In this document: piece after piece, positions 1 through 6,764 of the stretch
Layout of the letters: each line of letters begins with the position of its first letter
How positions within the stretch are numbered: position 1 is the first letter of the stretch
IMG/VR virus record: IMGVR_UViG_3300044447_000008
Span: 1 to 43,784 of that record
Reading direction: 5' to 3' (one strand)
DNA length: 43,784 nt
Origin: a virus
The notes under the pieces: generated by a model
What the model was told of the DNA's origin: nothing
Database searches by the model: none
What the model saw: the letters and a program-made list of their open reading frames with translations, nothing else
Program-made: the position numbers and the translations under genes

Positions 1-366
1 GCCGTCCACCAATTCGGACATTCCGTGCAACCCCCTCCCCCCCTCACGTTGAGTGACGGTTTTGGGGGTGGAGAGCGTGTGTAGGTAGGCGCGCTCGCAT
101 TCACGTGTGTCTGTGCATCTGTAGTGTGTGGTGCCGTTGTGGTCGAGGGCTATGCGTAGGTCACCTGGTGTGGTCTGTGGGGTGTTGCAGCGTGCGCATG
201 CGGCGGTGCCGACGCCTTGCCATGCGTAGCCGCAGATGCACAGGTGGGGGGCGGTGGGGTGAGGGATGGTGTCGGTGCATTGGTGGCGTGGGTGGGCCAC
301 ACCTGGCGACCAGACGGGGTTGTGCGTGACGCGGTACGCGATGCAGGTAGGGGGTAGCTGCGTCAT
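1..366 (-). CDS. Cys-rich hypothetical protein, open at window edge
   Basis: The ATG at 366 overlaps the stop of the upstream gene as ATGA. The frame then stays open for 122 codons to base 1 with no stop. The protein has two Cys clusters: CxCGY followed by CARC (a probable zinc knuckle near residues 43-60), and a later C-x5-C pair near residues 84-90. This suggests a small zinc-binding phage protein; the function is not recognised. If the window is circular, the frame continues without a stop into the ORF ending at 43179, giving 323 codons in all. A purine-rich site (GGGGGGGAGGGGG, 31-43) precedes an in-frame ATG at 21, so a second protein may begin there. A one-base slip in the G tract would instead end this protein at a nearby TGA. 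Confidence 0.6.
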   Translation of the reverse strand, partial: MTQLPPTCIAYRVTHNPVWSPGVAHPRHQCTDTIPHPTAPHLCICGYAWQGVGTAACARCNTPQTTPGDLRIALDHNGTTHYRCTDTRECERAYLHTLSTPKTVTQREGGRGLHGMSELVDG

Positions 367-617
367 AGCCCTGCCACCTCGGCCACGAGTAGGGCGGCGC
401 GCGCTTGTACCAGCGCAGTCAGGGCGTCCAGCAGGATGTACCTGCCGTTCGTGTCCATCGCTCGCAGTGGGTGGATGTAGGCACCGTCCCGATCGGACTG
501 TTCGACGATCGCGGCGTGTGCTTCGCCGTACGCATCGCTCAGCTGCTGTATCAGTAGGCGCAGCTCGGCGGCGTGTTCAATGCTGTGGGTGGAGGGTACT
601 GGTTCTGTCACGGCCAT
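363..617 (-). CDS. Small alpha-helical hypothetical protein
   Basis: An 84-aa protein from ATG 617, overlapping the HNH gene end (608) and the next start (ATGA at 363-366). It has amphipathic helices (HSIEHAAELRLLIQQLSDAY, then LLDALTALVQARAALLVAEV) and no Cys. It looks like a small helical phage accessory protein; function unknown. The tight overlaps on both sides support it as a translated member of the early operon. Confidence 0.75.
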   Translation of the reverse strand: MAVTEPVPSTHSIEHAAELRLLIQQLSDAYGEAHAAIVEQSDRDGAYIHPLRAMDTNGRYILLDALTALVQARAALLVAEVAGL

Positions 618-916
618 TCCTCGCTCTTCGGGTCTGGTGTGGGTGTGGCCACTGTGGACATATCACGGTTGCCACGGGATGAGTTGCAGCCAAAGTGAGC
701 AGCGCCCCAGTTGGCTACGTCGTCTCGAGCGCCGCCTTTCGATCGTGCGATGAGGTGTTCGACGCTGAACGCTTTCGGGTGGGTGGGCCTGGGCGGGTCC
801 CACAGGAACGGTGTGTGGCACCACATGCACGGCCGTTCTGCCTCTCGGCACCGCGCCATGAACGAGGCCCGGTCCTTGCGGTATTGGCGTTCGTTGTGGC
901 CCACGTTGTTGTTCAT
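608..916 (-). CDS. HNH endonuclease
   Basis: A 102-aa protein. The ATG at 916 overlaps the methyltransferase stop as ATGA, so this start is preferred over longer upstream options. It has the full HNH signature: a CMWC zinc pair (about residues 30-33), a later EH as first metal/catalytic His (VEHLIARSKGG), and a C-terminal N..A.H..CN..RGNRD block carrying the Asn and last His. HNH nucleases of this type cut double-stranded DNA, and in many cos phages assist terminase. On a circular map this gene lies only about 3 kb from terminase, so a packaging role at cos is plausible (inference). A homing role is less likely because no interrupted gene is seen. Confidence 0.9.
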   Translation of the reverse strand: MNNNVGHNERQYRKDRASFMARCREAERPCMWCHTPFLWDPPRPTHPKAFSVEHLIARSKGGARDDVANWGAAHFGCNSSRGNRDMSTVATPTPDPKSEEWP

Positions 917-1623
917 GCGTCGAGCATCATCTGTGACAGGCGCAGGGCGGCTCGCTCGCAGTAGCGCTCCTCGAGCTCCACACCGATGGCGTGGCGGCCG
1001 TCCATGCGTGCGGCGATGAGGGTGGAGCCGCACCCTGCGAATGGGTCGGCGATCGTGCCGGGCGGGCAGCGTTGCACCAGGTCCACCATCACGTCTACGG
1101 GTTTGGCGTGCGGGTGGCCGTAGCGGGCGGCCAGGCCGACGGGGTTGCCGACGGTTCGGGCGCCGCTGCGCAGGACCGACGAGTCACCGTTGATGCCTGC
1201 CGGCCACGGCCCGACCAGATACACGGCCTCGACGTCTCGCCGGTAGCTGGCGTGGGTGCCCTTGGTGCCGGCGTCGGGGGGCTTCTGGTAGATGAGCACT
1301 TGCCTTGTCCCCTGTGGACATGCGACTAGCAGGTCACCGAACACCACAGCTGGCCGGTCGCCCCACAGTGCGAGGGCCCGATCCCGTGCCGCGGTGTCGG
1401 TGTCGCTAGCGATGCCCGCATAGCCGTTGCGGCTGCGTCTCGTCCCGGTGGTGGTGCGCCGCGCTGCGGATGGCCTCGAGGCGCCTTGCCGCCAGCCGCG
1501 CCCGTACGGCGGGTCCATGACCAACACGTCGCAGGACGCCCAGGGCCAGCCGGTCATGGTGAGGGCGTCGGCGTGGTACAGGGTCACGATGCCGTCGGTG
1601 TAGTAGGGCTCCATTGTGGTCAT
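913..1623 (-). CDS. DNA adenine/cytosine-N4 methyltransferase (beta class)
   Basis: A 236-aa SAM-dependent DNA methyltransferase. Catalytic motif IV is DPPY (residues 37-40), and the SAM-binding motif I DPFAGCG lies near the C-terminus (about 193-199). The order IV then I marks the beta class (N6-adenine or N4-cytosine; MT-A70/DNA_methylase N6/N4 family). The ATG at 1623 forms ATGA with the stop of the preceding gene; longer in-frame starts would overlap real genes. No cognate restriction enzyme is adjacent; the HNH gene directly downstream is not a typical partner. Likely an orphan methylase protecting phage DNA from host restriction. Confidence 0.9.
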   Translation of the reverse strand: MTTMEPYYTDGIVTLYHADALTMTGWPWASCDVLVMDPPYGRGWRQGASRPSAARRTTTGTRRSRNGYAGIASDTDTAARDRALALWGDRPAVVFGDLLVACPQGTRQVLIYQKPPDAGTKGTHASYRRDVEAVYLVGPWPAGINGDSSVLRSGARTVGNPVGLAARYGHPHAKPVDVMVDLVQRCPPGTIADPFAGCGSTLIAARMDGRHAIGVELEERYCERAALRLSQMMLDA

Positions 1624-1808
1624 CGGGCGAGCACCTGGCATTTGCAGTCGTCGCCGATACATTTCGGCCCGGCGGGGTGGTCGTCGCGGGCTCGGTAGTG
1701 CGCCCATCCGGGGTGGAGGCATTCGGGGCAGGCCTCGTCGGGAGCGAGTAGGGCTTTGCCGTGTGGGAGGTGGGGTGGTGGCACGGGCGGTGTGCGGCGG
1801 GGGTTCAT
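1620..1808 (-). CDS. Small Cys-rich hypothetical protein
   Basis: 62 aa, ATG 1808, ATGA overlaps on both sides. Cys pairs CPEC (27-30) and CIGDDCKC (50-57) with His residues between suggest a one-zinc knuckle. The N-terminal third is Pro/Arg-rich. It is probably a zinc-binding accessory protein of the early operon. No specific function is recognised. Confidence 0.7.
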   Translation of the reverse strand: MNPRRTPPVPPPHLPHGKALLAPDEACPECLHPGWAHYRARDDHPAGPKCIGDDCKCQVLAR

Positions 1809-2002
1809 CCTTGCCACCTCGGGCCTCGTCCGAGGATGTACGCCTTGACCACGGGGCGGCCCGCCGTTTCGAGCGCCACCACAGGCCATGCCCACGTGTA
1901 CTCGGGAGTGGTGTACCGGCCGTCGACGCACGGAGCTGTGCCGTTGCGCGGTGCGAATCCACGGTTTCCGATCGGGTGACCGCAGCACGGGCACGTGTTC
2001 AT
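1805..2002 (-). CDS. Small Cys-rich hypothetical protein
   Basis: 65 aa from ATG 2002, with a CPCC motif at residues 4-7 (MNTCPCCGHPIGNRG), a half zinc ribbon. The start overlaps the stop of the upstream gene and its own TGA overlaps the next ATG. Function not recognised. It belongs to a run of four short genes with translational coupling. Confidence 0.7.
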   Translation of the reverse strand: MNTCPCCGHPIGNRGFAPRNGTAPCVDGRYTTPEYTWAWPVVALETAGRPVVKAYILGRGPRWQG

Positions 2003-2280
2003 GGTTGCGTCGGGTTCGGGTCACCGGGGCATTTGCTACCGATGGTGGGCGTCCACGGCTGGTTACAGTGGAGGCACCCGGGGCCGTCGATCGCAAGCAT
2101 CGTTTCGTGGTCGAGCATGTGCTGATTCCGGGCCGGGTTGGTGACCCGGAACATGGCAATGACGATCCACTCGTGCCGGCCGTTGTACACCGGGACCGGG
2201 TTGCGCGCCTTGTGGCTGACGTCCTCGATGAAGCCCAGGTCGCGAACGTAGTGACCGGGCCGTACGTATGGCGTGTTCAC
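1999..2280 (-). CDS. Hypothetical protein with C-terminal zinc-type motif
   Basis: 93 aa. GTG 2280 is chosen because it forms a GTGA overlap with the stop of the upstream gene; a longer ORF from 2358 would overlap it deeply. A beta-rich middle (HEWIVIAMFRV) is followed by CLHC and a further Cys near the end. Function unknown. Typical small actinophage protein. Confidence 0.7.
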   Translation of the reverse strand: MNTPYVRPGHYVRDLGFIEDVSHKARNPVPVYNGRHEWIVIAMFRVTNPARNQHMLDHETMLAIDGPGCLHCNQPWTPTIGSKCPGDPNPTQP

Positions 2281-2567
2281 AGTGGACCTCCGGCACGGGC
2301 CGCAGAGATGTCGCGCCACGTCCAGGTGCCGCGCCTCAGCCGCATGCCCGTCTTCCATACGAGCGCTAGACAGCGATCACGGGCCGGGCCGCTGCGCATC
2401 CGGTGACCGCTGCGCATCGCGTCCAGGTACATGTCCATCTCGACATCCGCCATGGTGACGGCATTCTCTGCCGAGATGCGGTCGCGGTCGCGTTCGGCCT
2501 CGATGAACTCCTCGAGTTCGCGGTCGGCCGCATCCAGCTCGTTTTGGAATGTCCAGTAGTCGCTCAT
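2277..2567 (-). CDS. Hypothetical acidic/helical protein
   Basis: 96 aa from ATG 2567, which overlaps the stop of a 20-codon ORF (ATGA). The N-terminal half is strongly helical and charged (ELDAADRELEEFIEAERDRD), likely a short coiled coil. The C-terminal half is Arg-rich and could contact nucleic acid. No family recognised. Confidence 0.7.
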   Translation of the reverse strand: MSDYWTFQNELDAADRELEEFIEAERDRDRISAENAVTMADVEMDMYLDAMRSGHRMRSGPARDRCLALVWKTGMRLRRGTWTWRDISAARAGGPL

Positions 2568-2626
2568 CGGTCGTACCCGACGACTGCAGGATTTCCTGTC
2601 GGCAACAAATTCTGCAGTCGCGTCAT
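2564..2626 (-). CDS. 20-aa minigene coupled to both neighbours
   Basis: The ATG at 2626 overlaps the stop of the upstream gene as ATGA, and its own TGA overlaps the next ATG in the same way, so the ORF fills the gap in an otherwise unbroken chain of four-base overlaps. The product is 20 residues (MTRLQNLLPTGNPAVVGYDR). Most of its coding sequence forms a hairpin (2581-2620). Either it is a translated coupling peptide, or the spacer between two genes happens to be open in this frame. The double overlap favours translation. Confidence 0.45.
   Translation of the reverse strand: MTRLQNLLPTGNPAVVGYDR
2581..2620 (-). promoter_or_regulatory. Stem-loop inside the 20-codon ORF
   Basis: CGACTGCAG (2581-2589) pairs with CTGCAGTCG (2612-2620). 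Beyond one weak pair the stem continues with four A-T pairs, leaving a 12-base loop: about 14 positions in total. No U tract follows on the minus strand, so it is not a textbook terminator. It may control coupling, RNA stability or polymerase pausing within the early operon. Confidence 0.5.
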
Positions 2627-2946
2627 GACGCGCCGTCCTCGCCGACGTAGCGGGCGTACACCCGGACCAGGCCGGCGTCTGGACCCCGGGTCACCGACTC
2701 GAAACTGTTCGGCGGCGCGAAACCCAACGTGGCCCCGCGACGGATCGACCAGGCCAGGCTGCCGCAGCTGCCCTGGCTGCCCTCGTAAATGATCGCCCAG
2801 CGGCCGGGATTCAGCTGGAGTCGGGCCACGGTCTCCGCCCACCGGCTCTCCCGCTCGGCGTTGAGCCCGACCGGGCGGGTGGACTCGGGCGGATCTTCCC
2901 ACCTGAACACGCGGGTGTTGCGGCGGGTGCGGGTGCTGTTGTTCAC
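2623..2946 (-). CDS. Hypothetical phage protein
   Basis: 107 aa. GTG 2946 is in GTGA overlap with the upstream stop and sits behind AAAGGAG (about 2955-2961). The protein has a basic N-terminus (STRTRRNTRVFRW) and a beta-rich core (GRWAIIYEG, GLVRVYARYVGEDGA). Proteins of this size and look are common next to replication genes in actinophages, but I cannot assign a function. Its end overlaps the 20-codon ORF. Confidence 0.75.
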   Translation of the reverse strand: MNNSTRTRRNTRVFRWEDPPESTRPVGLNAERESRWAETVARLQLNPGRWAIIYEGSQGSCGSLAWSIRRGATLGFAPPNSFESVTRGPDAGLVRVYARYVGEDGAS

Positions 2947-3425
2947 GATGCTTCTCCTTTCACATCGGACGGTGCGACGGCTTTGGGGTAGCCGGCAAAG
3001 TCGGGGTTCGGTTGCGCCTCACGGCGGCGGCGTTCGTCGCGCTGCAACTCGCGCCAGTGCTTGTGACCCCAGCGGAGCTTGTCGGGATCGCCCTTGGGCA
3101 GGATGGCGCGTACGGCGTCGCGGACTTCTCGGCTCCGGTCGGTTGTCGTGGCTGGCCGCGCGTCGATGGCCCGCTGTTCGGCCTCCGTGGCTTCACGCAC
3201 GGCCCGGCGCCGCTCCCGGTCGATGTCGGCGGCCAGGTGCCGGACGTCGGACGGCATAATCCACTCTCGACGGTCACGGTAGTGGCGGGTCACCGCGTCC
3301 AACGCGTCGTACACCTCGAGGTCGTGGAGAGCTTCCCACCACGCCTCGACGTCGGTGACGCCCACCGTGCGCCGGTCGAATGCTTGGCATTTGGCGAGGA
3401 CCATCGCGGTTTCTTGGAGGTTCAT
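2943..3425 (-). CDS. Helicase-loader-like replication protein (G39P type)
   Basis: 160 aa, ATG 3425 in ATGA overlap with the replication organiser gene. The N-terminal 70 residues follow the pattern of phage helicase loaders related to SPP1 G39P: a short helix (LQETAMVLAKCQAFD), then DVEAWWEALHDL, then DALDAVTRHYRD and WIMPSDVRHLA. The C-terminal half is highly charged and Arg-rich, as expected for a DNA- or protein-binding tail. Its place directly after a replisome-organiser gene supports a job in loading the host DnaB helicase at the phage origin. The family call is from pattern memory and is moderately certain. Confidence 0.65.
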   Translation of the reverse strand: MNLQETAMVLAKCQAFDRRTVGVTDVEAWWEALHDLEVYDALDAVTRHYRDRREWIMPSDVRHLAADIDRERRRAVREATEAEQRAIDARPATTTDRSREVRDAVRAILPKGDPDKLRWGHKHWRELQRDERRRREAQPNPDFAGYPKAVAPSDVKGEAS

Positions 3426-4339
3426 CCGGCTATCGCCCTTCGCGGTGGTGTCCGGGTTGGGTCTAGGTCTTCGGCGAGTCGTAGCGTCTGGGCGACGGCT
3501 TCGTCTGTTGTGGATGGTCGCGGTCCGGGTGGGCGTCCGTTGCCGCGCCATCGGCTCTCTTCGGCTTTCCTCATCCAGTTGCGCCAGGTGGCGGGCCAGT
3601 CGAGTTTGACGCCCTTGGCGCCTGGTGCTGCCCGGAAGTAGTCCACGAACGCCTCGTGGTCGGTGACTCCGCATCGGGGTGCTTTGGCTCGGGCCCACTC
3701 GCGCATGTCGTCGGTGATGGCGAAGTCGTCGGGTAGTCGCGATCCCTTGGACGGCGAAATTTTCGCCGTGGTGCCTGACGAACGTAGTGAGTCGGTTTGT
3801 GGTTTGTGGTTTGTGGTGTGTGGTGTGAGGTACGCGCCGTTGCTCTGGCCCGTTTTTTGCGATTGCCTATCGGATAGGTCATCGGATGGGGTATCGAATA
3901 GGGTATTAGCCTGCGGTTTTGCGGCTCGCTCCACTCCGGAGGGGGTTGCGTCGAGCCGGGCGAGCTCCACGTCGATCGCGGCCCGTATGAGGGGGCTCTG
4001 CACCTGCGCGATGGCCTCCAGCAGAACCGGGCGCCGCTTGGGATTGCGGTAGCCTTTGTCCCATTTGATGAACGACCTGACCAACAGCTCATCAGTGTCG
4101 GCATCGACGACTAGATATCTCGCATCGACAAGGGCGCCAATGTCTGCCGTGATCGACTCCACGGTGGTGTCGGCGGCGTACCGCGCCCACCGGCTCAGCG
4201 TGACGGCCAGGACGCCGGCCGCGCTGATGTCCTGCTGGCTGAACAGCATCATGTACGTCCGCTGCATCGACCCCGGCAGCGCCCGAAAATCCGGATCCTT
4301 CCAGATGGCGCAGACGATGTTGGAGAAGTTACGTGCCAC
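3422..4339 (-). CDS. Replication initiation / replisome organiser protein
   Basis: 305 aa from GTG 4339, just inside the end of the upstream gene (stop 4329). Longer in-frame starts are rejected because they overlap that gene. The N-terminal 115 residues look like a winged-helix DNA-binding domain of phage replication initiators (RNFSNIVCAIWKDPDFRALP, then SQQDISAAGVLAVTLSRWA and LVVDADTDELLVRSFIKWD). A low-complexity linker (about 150-200) leads to a C-terminal domain with DYFRAAPGAKG and WPATWRNWMRKAEE, the DnaD/replisome-organiser-like end that contacts helicase loader. It should bind the phage origin; candidate DnaA-type boxes lie just upstream (4577-4609). Confidence 0.75.
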   Translation of the reverse strand: MARNFSNIVCAIWKDPDFRALPGSMQRTYMMLFSQQDISAAGVLAVTLSRWARYAADTTVESITADIGALVDARYLVVDADTDELLVRSFIKWDKGYRNPKRRPVLLEAIAQVQSPLIRAAIDVELARLDATPSGVERAAKPQANTLFDTPSDDLSDRQSQKTGQSNGAYLTPHTTNHKPQTDSLRSSGTTAKISPSKGSRLPDDFAITDDMREWARAKAPRCGVTDHEAFVDYFRAAPGAKGVKLDWPATWRNWMRKAEESRWRGNGRPPGPRPSTTDEAVAQTLRLAEDLDPTRTPPRRAIAG

Positions 4340-4655
4340 GTTTTGTCCCCCCGGTTCGTTCGCTTCTACGGGATGACCGAATGAACGACCGGCCGCCTGG
4401 CGCGTTGTAAGTCTGTCCGCATCGCACATTGCGACAGTTGTATTCGTAGTCGTAGCGGCCCGCCTGCACCTCATACGGGTGGAGCGGGACAAGATAGTCA
4501 CCACACATACGGCACGTGCCGACAAAGGACTTCTCGGCGCAGCAACGTAACCAAGCGCCATGGTTGATGGCGCCACCGTCCACAACCCTTTTCCACAGGC
4601 CGTGGATAAGCGCGTCATGCTCGCCGTGGCCATCGGCCAACGCCTCCTGGTCCAT
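4329..4655 (-). CDS. Zinc-ribbon-like hypothetical protein
   Basis: 108 aa from ATG 4655. Cys pairs CRMC (about 48-51) and CRNVRC (about 74-79) are spaced like a zinc ribbon. Helical N-terminus, basic C-terminus (FIRSSRRSERTGG). It precedes and overlaps the replication initiator gene by 11 bases, suggesting a regulatory or accessory role in replication. The coding DNA contains DnaA-box-like sequences. Confidence 0.7.
   Translation of the reverse strand: MDQEALADGHGEHDALIHGLWKRVVDGGAINHGAWLRCCAEKSFVGTCRMCGDYLVPLHPYEVQAGRYDYEYNCRNVRCGQTYNAPGGRSFIRSSRRSERTGGTKRGT
4577..4609. promoter_or_regulatory. Cluster of DnaA-box-like sequences (candidate origin)
   Basis: TTTTCCACA (4589-4597, plus) faces TTATCCACG (4601-4609, minus), with CGTCCACA just before them. 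These match the DnaA box TTATCCACA, or its actinobacterial form TTGTCCACA, at 7-8 of 9 positions. They lie inside the small gene just upstream of the replication initiator, a common site for phage origins. Suggestive only: no AT-rich unwinding element is evident. Confidence 0.35.
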
Positions 4656-4715
4656 CGCCCCTCGTTCTCAAATCGGCCACGGACGGTCCGAACTGGACCG
4701 TCCGTGGTGAACAGC

Positions 4716-5213
4716 TCAGCCGGCCCCCACCGCGGCCACCGCCCGGGCCGTGGCACGGCTGAGGGTCGAGACCGTCAGTGCCCACAAATTGGCGTCGTCC
4801 GTCCCGGCCGGCACCGTCGGAATGGCGCCGTCGACCGCGGATCGCATGAGGTGCCGCATCACCATCCGGGCGTGGTCGTGGTCGTCGACGAGCATCGGTG
4901 CCATGACGGCCACGGTCGCGGCGAGCGCGGCCGGTAGCCGGTGTAGCCGGGCCGTCCGCCATAGCTGCCGGTCGACGCGGCACACGATGACCACCACGTC
5001 GATCGCGGCGAGCTCGTAGCCCACCTGCGGGTCGATGACGGACACGTAGATGGGGCCCTCACCGGCGGCGGCGAGGGGCCCGATCCGGCCCAGGCCGTTG
5101 CTTGGGGACAGTTCCCACTCGTCGATAACGAGGCCGCCGAGGGTGACCCGCTCGAGGGCGGCTGTCCGAGTTGCCATGCCCCACGCGCCGGCGACGACCA
5201 GATCAGGGTTCAC
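4716..5213 (-). CDS. Hypothetical protein
   Basis: 165 aa from GTG 5213, in GTGA overlap with the upstream stop. Hydrophobic beta-alpha pattern (ELAAIDVVVIVCRVDRQLW, then LPAALAATVAVMAPMLVDDH) but no clear membrane segment or known motif. It ends with an Ala-rich helix. No other gene is seen in the 60 bases between its stop and the next gene (4656-4715). Function unknown. Confidence 0.7.
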   Translation of the reverse strand: MNPDLVVAGAWGMATRTAALERVTLGGLVIDEWELSPSNGLGRIGPLAAAGEGPIYVSVIDPQVGYELAAIDVVVIVCRVDRQLWRTARLHRLPAALAATVAVMAPMLVDDHDHARMVMRHLMRSAVDGAIPTVPAGTDDANLWALTVSTLSRATARAVAAVGAG

Positions 5214-5647
5214 CGCTTGCGCCCCCGTTTCGCGGCTACCTCGTCCTGGGCGGCGTCGTCGGCGTCGTCGGGTGCCGCCTCGCCGTCGTCGCCCGGCCAC
5301 CGCTCAGCGCTCGGCGTGGGGTCATTCGGCGGTGCGTCCGGGTCCTGGCCGTCGTCGAACAGGCTCGGCGGCGGTGCGGTCTGCCCGGTCCGCTCGTGGT
5401 AGGCCGCGTCAAGCAGTTTGCGGGCGGTCAGGGCGTCGTCGCCGGAGAGTGCTTCCACACTGACCAGACGCACGGTCGGGGTCTGTACTCCGCCGTCTCG
5501 CACGTTCGTGGTAATCGCGGTGACCTCGATGGTGGCGACGATGGTGCGCCGCTCCAACGGTTTGCCGATCAGGTCGTCGCGGATCCCTTCGAGGCCGTTG
5601 TATTCACGCTCGTCCTTTTTAAATGTCGCGCTGACGTTGACCGCCAT
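5210..5647 (-). CDS. Hypothetical protein with acidic tail
   Basis: 145 aa from ATG 5647. The N-terminal 80 residues are conserved-looking (FKKDEREYNGLEGIRDDLIG, TIVATIEVTAITTNVRDGG, TVRLVSVEALSGDDA); similar ORFs sit near recombination/replication genes of actinophages. The C-terminus is a low-complexity acidic Pro/Asp linker ending in KRGRKR. Function unknown. Its start overlaps the end of the upstream gene by 29 bases. Confidence 0.75.
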   Translation of the reverse strand: MAVNVSATFKKDEREYNGLEGIRDDLIGKPLERRTIVATIEVTAITTNVRDGGVQTPTVRLVSVEALSGDDALTARKLLDAAYHERTGQTAPPPSLFDDGQDPDAPPNDPTPSAERWPGDDGEAAPDDADDAAQDEVAAKRGRKR

Positions 5648-6143
5648 CGGTCACTCCCTCATCGGTTACTACTACTGCGTCGGACCACGTGGGCTTGTGG
5701 CCCGTCTTGTCGATGTGCTCCTGCATCCACTTGGCCCGCTCAATCTGGGTGTCGAATGCGAGGTCGGACCTGCACCCTTCGCAGAGCGCCAGGTAGCCGA
5801 GCACTTGCGGTTCGGGTGACGCCTCGGCGCGGCCGTTCGTGTCCGGTGTGGACAGTGGCTTATGCGTACCGTGGGTTGTAAACCACCATCTCGTAACAGC
5901 GTCCTGCAGCGCCGCCATGCCCATGTTCGGGTCTTGGGTGAGGGCGGCGTGGAGATAGATGGTGTTCTCCCACTGCTGATCCGGTTGCCCGGTGAGCGGG
6001 TGTTGGGTCTGAAAGTTGACCGGCGCCAACACATACTGGTCGCCCGTCGCCATGTCCACATACGACGGTGGCGGCTTGACGTCGGGCATCACGTCGGAGC
6101 GATACCCGGTTCCGTGCTTGGACCCGCCTACGAAGATCGTCAT
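5619..6143 (-). CDS. Hypothetical protein
   Basis: 174 aa from ATG 6143, behind GAGAGGAAA. No recognised motif. One Cys pair (LCEGC) lies near residue 123 within a helical C-terminal half (AFDTQIERAKWMQEHIDK). The reading frame and ribosome site are convincing; the function is not known. Confidence 0.75.
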   Translation of the reverse strand: MTIFVGGSKHGTGYRSDVMPDVKPPPSYVDMATGDQYVLAPVNFQTQHPLTGQPDQQWENTIYLHAALTQDPNMGMAALQDAVTRWWFTTHGTHKPLSTPDTNGRAEASPEPQVLGYLALCEGCRSDLAFDTQIERAKWMQEHIDKTGHKPTWSDAVVVTDEGVTDGGQRQRDI

Positions 6144-6166
6144 GCACTCTTTCCTCTCACCCATCG

Positions 6167-6523
6167 TCAGTACGGTTGGTCGGCGTCGGGGAAGGACTGC
6201 GCGGCGGCGGGTAGCTCCCACTGCTGTATCGGCGGCGGCGGTTTGAGCGCCGTAGCCAGTTGCAGCACCGCGTCACGGGTGCTGGGGTGGATGCAGTACA
6301 CAGCCGACGGCGCGTAGATCTGCGTCACCTGGAGCACGCCCTCCGCGTCGTGTACGTCGACCCGGATGAAGCCGTGCCCTGCGACGCGTTGCTCTGTGGC
6401 GTAGCCGGCCACCCTGCGGTGCCCCATCAGCTCGATCACGGCCCATTCGCCGAACTGGTCGGCTTCGGGTTCGTTGACGGCCGCCTTGATGTCGACCCTG
6501 ATCTCACGCGGCATCTCAGCCAT
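6167..6523 (-). CDS. Hypothetical phage protein
   Basis: 118 aa from ATG 6523, overlapping the upstream stop by 8 bases. It carries a pattern I associate with a widespread actinophage/prophage family: AAVNEPEADQFGEWAVIELM, then GHRRVAGYATEQRVAG, FIRVDVHDAEG, and YAPSAVYCIHPSTRDA. A compact beta-rich protein with no known activity. The 23-base gap to the next gene holds its ribosome site. Confidence 0.8.
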   Translation of the reverse strand: MAEMPREIRVDIKAAVNEPEADQFGEWAVIELMGHRRVAGYATEQRVAGHGFIRVDVHDAEGVLQVTQIYAPSAVYCIHPSTRDAVLQLATALKPPPPIQQWELPAAAQSFPDADQPY

Positions 6524-6764
6524 CGGTGTCTACTCCTTCCAATGTGTTCGGTGGTGCCGGCTGGCGGGCCAGCTCGCACAGTGCCACCTGTAGCAGGACC
6601 TCGACGCCGTCCCTCTTCGACATGCTGATCGCGGAGGCCACTGCGTCGCCGGGGCAGTCGACACCGGTGCAGTGCGCCAGGTGGGCACGGACGAGGCTGA
6701 CGGTTTCGGCCAGGATGGCATGGTTCTGGTCGCGGGCGGCGACTACATGCGCCGGCAGGTTCAC
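6516..6764 (-). CDS. Small helical hypothetical protein
   Basis: 82 aa from GTG 6764 in GTGA overlap with the RuvC-like gene. Alpha-helical (VAARDQNHAILAETVSLVRA, VEVLLQVALCELARQ) with CTGVDC in the middle. Function unknown. A longer ORF from 6878 is rejected because it would overlap the resolvase. Confidence 0.7.
   Translation of the reverse strand: MNLPAHVVAARDQNHAILAETVSLVRAHLAHCTGVDCPGDAVASAISMSKRDGVEVLLQVALCELARQPAPPNTLEGVDTDG

Noticed and set aside
913-1623. Restriction-modification system from methyltransferase plus HNH
   Set aside because: The HNH protein is of the small phage packaging type and no specificity or restriction subunit is adjacent; an orphan methylase is the simpler reading.
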